From assembly GCF_001649575.2 (NCBI RefSeq), contig NC_051443.1, forward strand, positions 15,490,421 to 15,554,420: DNA of 64,000 nt, written 5' to 3'. Position 1 is the first letter of the stretch; each line of letters begins with the position of its first letter. A program made the position numbers and the translations under genes. The notes under the pieces are model-generated. The model had not been told where the DNA came from and searched no databases. It worked only from the letters and a program-made list of their open reading frames with translations. This document shows, one piece after another, positions 60,901-64,000 of this stretch. The stretch is from Kryptolebias marmoratus. Taxonomy: Eukaryota > Chordata > Actinopteri > Cyprinodontiformes > Rivulidae.

Positions 60901-63151
60901 TGCAGCATGTTCTATTCTCATAAGAATTTAATCTAATCGTGATCTCTTCACTATGCTGCCTCGCTGGCCTACATTTTAACATTGTCACAGACTTGTAGGT
61001 TATATTCTGCTTGGGTTTCTCATACATCTAAAATCGCTCGCTCTGTTTGCATAAACTGTTCTTTTCTTGCTCTCTGCTAAGTTAATGTTGCTGCCTTTAA
61101 GCAGCTTGCACATCCACATAATGACTGCAGTGAGTGTGTGTAGGTAGATGTATAAATAACTCAAGTACTACTCTGAGGCACAAGTATTTTTAGTCCAAAT
61201 CAAACTTTGGTTTTCATGTAAAGGAAGCCTGATAAATCCTGGTCTCGGAGGGCGGATATTCAGCATTTTGAACACCAAATTGAACTTTTATTTTCTAGCA
61301 GAACACTCCTAAATTACATACTTTAAAATATTACTGGAATCACCTGCAAACTGCAGTCAGAATTTTACGGTAAGCCTAAAATTACCCTCAATAAAGTATA
61401 TCTATAAAAAGACAAGTTAACCAACTTTAATACCATGCAAATAAAGCTAAATTTGTTTAGTGGATAAATGCCAAAAGTGTACTTACTATTGGGTGTCTGA
61501 GGCAGACCATCTCCAACCATGCTCTCTGATTCTACAATGACAAAAAAGATTTGGATGTCCTTGAATAGATTTGTGCCAACATGTTCTCATAGATTCAATT
61601 CTTTCACATAAAAAGAACTTATGACAGTGAAGTGTTTATACAATTCGTGGTTAAAAAATATTGCTGAAGAGGACTTTTAAGCCACTGTAGCTTGTTGAAA
61701 GAGAAAAGCATAGCGATGTACAAGTATGTGCTTTTTTATAGCATGTTGGCATGAAGGAATCAGAGGCTTGATAACAAAATAAGGGTCTACTGTGGCGTGC
61801 ACGGCCTTGCTAACTTTCACTCACATACATCGATTTAGCTTTGACGCAACCTTTGTGGCAGAAGGGAACATTTCAACTTTAATATTCTAGCTACAATTTT
61901 ACAAACAGACAAGTGAAGCATAAAAAAGGTGCAAAAATCTTATTAAACAAGGCCTGGAAATTTCACTTAACCACAATTACAGAACATATTGTCATCAAAT
62001 TCCTAAAATCCAGGAACATTACTTTTGACAAAAGACAAGGCAAATGAATGACAAATAGATGTGATCTTCGGCACCCCAGGCAGAACCAACATATGAAAAC
62101 ATAATAAAAAAACATTTCTGTTGTGAAAATCACTGCAAGAGCTCTGAACACTTCTGAAATTCAATGATCTGAAAATGTTACTGCCTTCACATATCAAAAC
62201 TAAAACTTTTATTAAAAGGCACAAAAATACCCTGAAAAAGTCCCTAACTTCTCTGTTCATGCACTTATTTAAAGTCCCAACATATTTCAAAAGTTATATA
62301 CAGAAACAAACATGTTCAGATGTGAAGATATAGCCTCACATCACCAGAATCACCACTTCCTCCTTTTTGCCTTGTATTTTCTGCTCGTAAACATTTTGTT
62401 GTTATAACATCCAGCATGTGTTGATCTTTTCGAGTGAGAGACTTGCTAGCTCTTTCTCTAGAAAACAGTAGATCCTCTTTGGTTAAACAGACAAAGACCA
62501 TTTGAATCCAGACAGATTTTTCTGAAAGGCTGAACCCTAACTTTCACTTTTGGCTTTGGCCGTTTATTTTCTTTAGATCTGCTGCTGCTCACAGTACAGC
62601 ACTATCCTAAGATCATACATGACCTACAAACAAGGAACAGAGCAAATCTATCATCCAATGAAATCATCTAGTGTATTATAAAACAAAAGATGGAAAAGAG
62701 GGTGCCAAACTGCTGAAAACCTGAAATCCTGTGCCACCTAAGAACTGGAAAACCCTTAAAAATGACCATAAATGAGCTCAAATGTTCCAAAATACTTTGG
62801 CAGTGTTGCCTAAAGACATGATGCAACACAGACAGAAATATGTCTGTATTCTTATGTTTTGAGAAATATTGTAAACACAGAATTAAAGAATAAAAAACTT
62901 TTAAAAAGTATCTAATTTCATAAATTGGTATGCTGCTCTCATTTTATGTACATGTATACATGGGGCTCAAATAAGCTGAATATCAGTGTATTTGTTTTTA
63001 TTTACATTTTAAAGCCTTTAACTGTTTTGGAAACAGAATATTACACGCTGTACAAAACACTGCAGTATCTTACCTCTGTGTGCTCTGACGTGCGTCTGAA
63101 AGCAGTTGTAATACTTGTACTTCTTCCCACACACTGCACATACATACGAGC
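45403..63151 (-). CDS. znf618: ZNF618: C2H2 zinc finger protein with hAT-derived C-terminus (13 of its exons)
   Basis: Nuclear zinc finger protein; mammalian ZNF618 is reported as a chromatin factor that partners UHRF2 at 5-hydroxymethylcytosine. Minus-strand exons: 63074-63151, 61487-61531, 57093-57182, 56011-56091, 54184-54267, 53516-53605, 53347-53367, 51313-51390, 48731-48778, 48495-48572, 48107-48265, 46698-47797, 45403-45942. Together they give about 830 residues to a TAG stop; the N-terminus lies beyond 64000. Four fingers fit C-x2-C-x12-H-x3-H, the first three with K(K/Q)YKY(Y/F). There are no TGEKP linkers; separate small exons act as spacers. The last two exons encode an RNase-H-like hAT remnant and a dimerisation domain (DLFQYWSS, KFPRLARLALWLLAVPA). 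All internal junctions before exon 46698 are phase 1. A KRAB or poly-ZNF identity is excluded by the tail. Confidence 0.93.
45943..46697 (-). other. znf618 last intron
   Basis: 755-bp AT-rich intron with consensus ends; no other feature seen. Confidence 0.9.
46698..47797 (-). CDS. znf618: znf618 exon: hAT transposase-like RNase H remnant
   Basis: 1100 nt, acceptor TGTCCTGTCAG|AG, donor TTTAAG|GTACTG, leaving in phase 0. It holds MLNVLNSKDFLKLAQTLVDTG, the VKVKVTCALGSN to CHSQ segment, HHWVQNVLSEFVMSDIRTVY and long helical regions (LLATCRDIASS, LNKHLLGTLACLLAPLRLAA). The layout is that of hAT transposases, but the segment that carries the first catalytic Asp in active enzymes reads CALGSNASLG, with no Asp. 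So it is a domesticated, inactive fold, probably for DNA or protein binding. Confidence 0.92.
47798..48106 (-). other. znf618 intron before the large hAT-like exon
   Basis: 309 bp, AT-rich, consensus splice ends, nothing else seen. Confidence 0.9.
48107..48265 (-). CDS. znf618: znf618 exon: Ser/Gln-rich linker
   Basis: 159 nt, acceptor CTTCTCCCCAG|CT, donor AGCC|GTAAGT. Encodes a low-complexity segment rich in Ser, Gln and Pro (ADSENHTKGDSPKTSSASGP then QEQLWRGSQTQAHPS). It separates the fingers from the hAT-like part and is poorly conserved in plan. Confidence 0.85.
48495..48572 (-). CDS. znf618: znf618 exon: zinc finger 4
   Basis: 78 nt, acceptor TTTCCATCCAG|AG, donor GCTG|GTGAGT. Encodes KPYTCGACGIQFQFYNNLLE then HMQSHA, a more standard finger than the first three. 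A second in-frame donor 18 bases on (GCAG|GTGAGC) would extend it to 48477. Confidence 0.94.
48731..48778 (-). CDS. znf618: znf618 exon: 16-codon linker with tandem acceptor
   Basis: 48 nt, donor CAGA|GTAAGT. Encodes AGTPSPLVASSFSTVQ. The 3' splice site reads TTTCAGCAG, so the exon can start at 48778 or three bases later (48775). Confidence 0.9.
48779..51312 (-). other. znf618 intron with a LINE fragment
   Basis: 2.5-kb intron. It contains the minus-strand reverse transcriptase relic at about 49930-50396; the rest is AT-rich with no recognisable feature. Confidence 0.85.
49930..50396 (-). pseudogene. Non-LTR (RTE-like) retrotransposon 3' fragment
   Basis: Minus-strand translation gives CDKRVAAKVKGKVYKTV, AAMLYGLE, LKMLRFSLGGTRMDRMRNE in one frame, then RLRWFGHVQRRDSGYIGRRM in another. 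This is the order of the end of a common fish LINE reverse transcriptase polyprotein. Frameshifts and truncation make it inactive. It is in the same orientation as the gene. Confidence 0.88.
51313..51390 (-). CDS. znf618: znf618 exon: Ser/Asn-rich linker
   Basis: 78 nt, acceptor TCCATAACAG|AC, donor AGCG|GTAAGC. Encodes SPFRRKLESAIQSSLVDTNS then SQNSS. The SPFRRKLE start is basic. Phase 1 at both ends. Confidence 0.88.
51391..53346 (-). other. znf618 intron with a MITE copy
   Basis: About 2 kb; contains the diverged inverted-repeat element near 51990-52515. Otherwise AT-rich with no feature I can support. Confidence 0.85.
51990..52515. mobile_element. Inverted-repeat MITE family, copy 2 (diverged)
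   Basis: TAATATCTTAACTGTTGTAG (starting about 51995) is nearly the same as the left end at 20769, and its right part resembles the third copy (TTTTGTGTTACATAGTTATT at about 52184 against TTTTGCGTTACATAGTTATT at about 60135). Confidence 0.6.
53347..53367 (-). CDS. znf618: znf618 21-nt microexon
   Basis: Acceptor TTTTTGTTGCAG|GT after a long pyrimidine tract, donor AACA|GTGAGT. It adds seven codons, PNKALN plus split codons, in phase 1 at both ends. It can be included or skipped without shifting the frame; neural microexons often have this form. Confidence 0.68.
53516..53605 (-). CDS. znf618: znf618 exon: linker (likely)
   Basis: 90 nt open in phase 1 at both ends, acceptor TTTCAATAAAG|GT, donor AAGA|GTAAGT. 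Encodes GSFDLKTSRAQECGSIDMSK then FGHSQAGKIK. It is not a named domain; support is the splice sites, matching phase and protein-like composition. Confidence 0.72.
53606..54183 (-). other. znf618 intron
   Basis: 578 bp, AT-rich, consensus ends, nothing else seen. Confidence 0.8.
54184..54267 (-). CDS. znf618: znf618 exon: zinc finger 3
   Basis: 84 nt, acceptor CCAGAAACAG|GA, donor ATGG|GTGAGT. Encodes SYVCEFCGKQYKYFNPYQEH then VALHTPM. Confidence 0.94.
54268..56010 (-). other. znf618 intron
   Basis: 1.7 kb, AT-rich. No exon, repeat or RNA gene recognised. Confidence 0.85.
56011..56091 (-). CDS. znf618: znf618 exon: acidic linker
   Basis: 81 nt, acceptor TCTCTCTCAG|AT, donor CCAA|GTGAGA. Encodes DPYEQVVLPVDGLKEEEPVE then PYQKIGP, rich in Glu. 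Joins finger 2 to finger 3 in phase 1. Confidence 0.9.
56092..57092 (-). other. znf618 intron
   Basis: 1.0 kb, AT-rich. No feature recognised. Confidence 0.88.
57093..57182 (-). CDS. znf618: znf618 exon: zinc finger 2
   Basis: 90 nt, acceptor TCACCTGCAG|GC, donor GATG|GTAAAG. Encodes SFRYSCDICGKKYKYYSCFQ then EHRDLHAVD, a C2H2 finger nearly identical in plan to finger 1. Confidence 0.94.
58569..58637 (-). other. Possible cassette exon or recursive splice site
   Basis: CTTTATTTCCTCGTTTCCAG|GTAAGC on the minus strand: a strong pyrimidine tract and acceptor directly abutting a strong donor (cut between 58569 and 58568). Alternatively an exon of 69 nt starting after GCCTTTAG (58637) is open in phase 1 at both ends (GDIGAITVWDSNNHH then IFFISSFP), as the neighbouring exons require. 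The predicted peptide resembles nothing I know. Confidence 0.35.
59330..59690 (+). pseudogene. Tc1-like transposase relic
   Basis: LQHDNARTHRT matches the block around the second catalytic Asp of Tc1/mariner transposases. The end (GTCTTGTGGCATTGTATAAA to an AAACCTAAACGTGGTGC-like stretch) resembles the typical 3' end of the same elements. Stops and frame shifts interrupt it. Confidence 0.65.
59940..60095 (-). repeat. SINE-like teleost interspersed repeat, reverse copy
   Basis: On the minus strand: GTCAGCACTGTTGCCTCGCA, GAGTTCGACTCCTGGCTGGG, GTCTTTCTGTGTGGAGTGTG, GTTCTCTCTGTGCATGTGTG. The GAGTTCGACTCC part resembles a Pol III B box. It is a better-preserved 5' part of the family at 7590-7795. 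Confidence 0.75.
60125..60485. mobile_element. Inverted-repeat MITE family, copy 3 (diverged)
   Basis: The right end ATCTACACCAACAAAGATAA (60459-60478) matches ATCTACAACAGGTAAGATAA of copy 1, and AAACTCTGTTTCTCC is the reverse of GGAGAAACAGAGTTT-like sequence in copy 1. The left end is poorly preserved. Confidence 0.55.
61487..61531 (-). CDS. znf618: znf618 exon: 15-codon linker
   Basis: 45 nt, acceptor GTCATTGTAG|AA, donor AATA|GTAAGT. Encodes ESESMVGDGLPQTPN, an acidic/flexible spacer. Phase 1 at both ends, so it can be skipped without a frameshift. Confidence 0.88.
61532..63073 (-). other. znf618 intron
   Basis: 1.5 kb, AT-rich. ORFs here are random; no feature recognised. Confidence 0.85.
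63074..63151 (-). CDS. znf618: znf618 exon: zinc finger 1
   Basis: 78 nt, acceptor TTTTCCGCAG|GC, donor AGAG|GTAAGA. Encodes YVCAVCGKKYKYYNCFQTH then VRAH: a complete C2H2 finger. It enters and leaves in phase 1. Confidence 0.94.
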
Positions 63152-64000
63152 CTGCGGAAAACAGTGATATAATAAAAAAGGAATGGTTTTATTAGGTACG
63201 GATACCCATAACATTGCAGGTATTTCAGTCTTCTGTTACATCACTACAACTTAAGAGATCTTGAATAAATCCTACTCCACAGATCCACTTAACGTTAACC
63301 TCTTGAAGAGTATTCAATTAAAAAAAAAAAACAATGTTGTCATAAAGCCATGAAGATCATTGTCTTCACCTTTTTGGTGTTTGGATTTGTGTTAAAAGTT
63401 TCAGATTCCACTGAGACTTTTTTCTTTAACCAGATGTTAGGGAACAACAGTGCTGTTTACTGAACAAAGGCAAACCCTGTACAGGAGCCACTGAAGGAAG
63501 GCTATATTTTAACTTTATTATAGATGGCATACAGCTAGCTTTTAATTCCATTTTTGCGTGTGTGTAATCTAAATCAGGTTGTCACAACACTAGAATTTTA
63601 AACTCAACACGAGTTCTAAAAAAATGGATACTATTTTTGATGTTGAAAGGGAAAAAAAACAACAACAAAACAGAATAATTAAAATTAAAAAAAAAAAAAA
63701 AAATACAAGCAGGGTTCCAGACAACACCAGTGCTCTTAACTGAGAACATATGAAGCACCAACACTAAATCAGTGTAGGCGCACCACCTAAATTGATTCAT
63801 AACAGTTTTTTATATTGTTTTGGCAGGATTACTAATAGTCAAATATTTTGTAATTAACACTTTAAAAAGAATGAACAACATTGATTGTTTTTTTGACGGC
63901 AAAATGTCAGAGTCAAGTTGTGGTTTGGAAGAAAAATAAAACGAACATTCAACTAAATTAATACTCCCTTTATGCTAAAACATTTCTTTAAAATAAAACA
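63152..64000 (-). other. znf618 intron, continuing beyond the window
   Basis: Upstream of the first visible exon, which has a consensus acceptor, so further 5' exons exist to the right. No exon seen here. Confidence 0.85.

Larger units (their letters stand above)
57183..61486 (-). other. znf618 intron with repeats and a possible splice ratchet
   Basis: 4.3 kb, the largest complete intron of this gene here. It holds a Tc1-like relic (59330-59690), a SINE-like copy (59940-60095), an inverted-repeat MITE (60125-60485), and a CAG|GTAAGC junction at 58568/58569 that is both a good acceptor and a good donor. Confidence 0.85.

Overview
The window is vertebrate nuclear DNA, most likely from a teleost (probably percomorph) fish. 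The evidence is AT-rich DNA with split genes and GT-AG introns, many CA/GT and GATA microsatellites, Tc1-like and hAT-like DNA transposon relics, teleost-type non-LTR reverse transcriptase fragments, and a SINE-like repeat ending in GGATGGATGGA. Two assembly gaps (runs of N) lie at 22881-22890 and 39385-39410. I see no bacterial, viral, CRISPR, rRNA or tRNA genes.

Two protein-coding genes are present, both on the minus strand, head to tail. On the right (45403 to beyond 64000) are 13 exons of a ZNF618 orthologue: four C2H2 zinc fingers, each on its own exon, followed by a large domesticated hAT-transposase-like region with a C-terminal hAT dimerisation domain. The gene ends in the window, but its N-terminal exons lie past the right edge. 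On the left (3924 to 24531) are the first six coding exons of pappalysin-1 (PAPPA/pappaa): signal peptide, basic propeptide, laminin-G-like domain, two Lin12/Notch repeats, the metzincin zinc site and the Met-turn. The rest of that protein (CCP/sushi modules, LNR3) must lie to the left of base 1. All exon boundaries given here use GT-AG sites, and the reading phase is continuous across them.

Layout: 1-3923 intron 6 of PAPPA; 3924-5748 exons 6 to 3; 5749-13877 intron 2; 13878-14985 exon 2; 14986-24137 intron 1, which holds a CpG-rich promoter-like segment near 23.0-23.4 kb and a LINE fragment; 24138-24531 exon 1; 24532-25900 GC-richer PAPPA 5' flank; 25930-26760 a degenerate TTTTAGC minisatellite split by (GATA)40; 26761-39770 intergenic DNA; about 39770-45402 a possible long ZNF618 3'UTR carrying a nested DNA transposon; 45403-63151 ZNF618 exons and introns.

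The two genes have unrelated roles. PAPP-A is a secreted metalloprotease that frees IGF by cleaving IGFBPs. ZNF618 is a nuclear chromatin-associated factor. They sit on the same human chromosome arm (9q32-q33) in the same relative orientation but far apart, so their adjacency here looks like compacted ancestral synteny. I found no new multi-gene system. The points most worth checking are the intron-1 CpG promoter (possible antisense transcript), splice features of ZNF618 (21-nt microexon, NAGNAG acceptor, a possible ratchet site or cassette exon), a tandem repeat with ACAAT in every unit, and a dispersed inverted-repeat element family with three copies.
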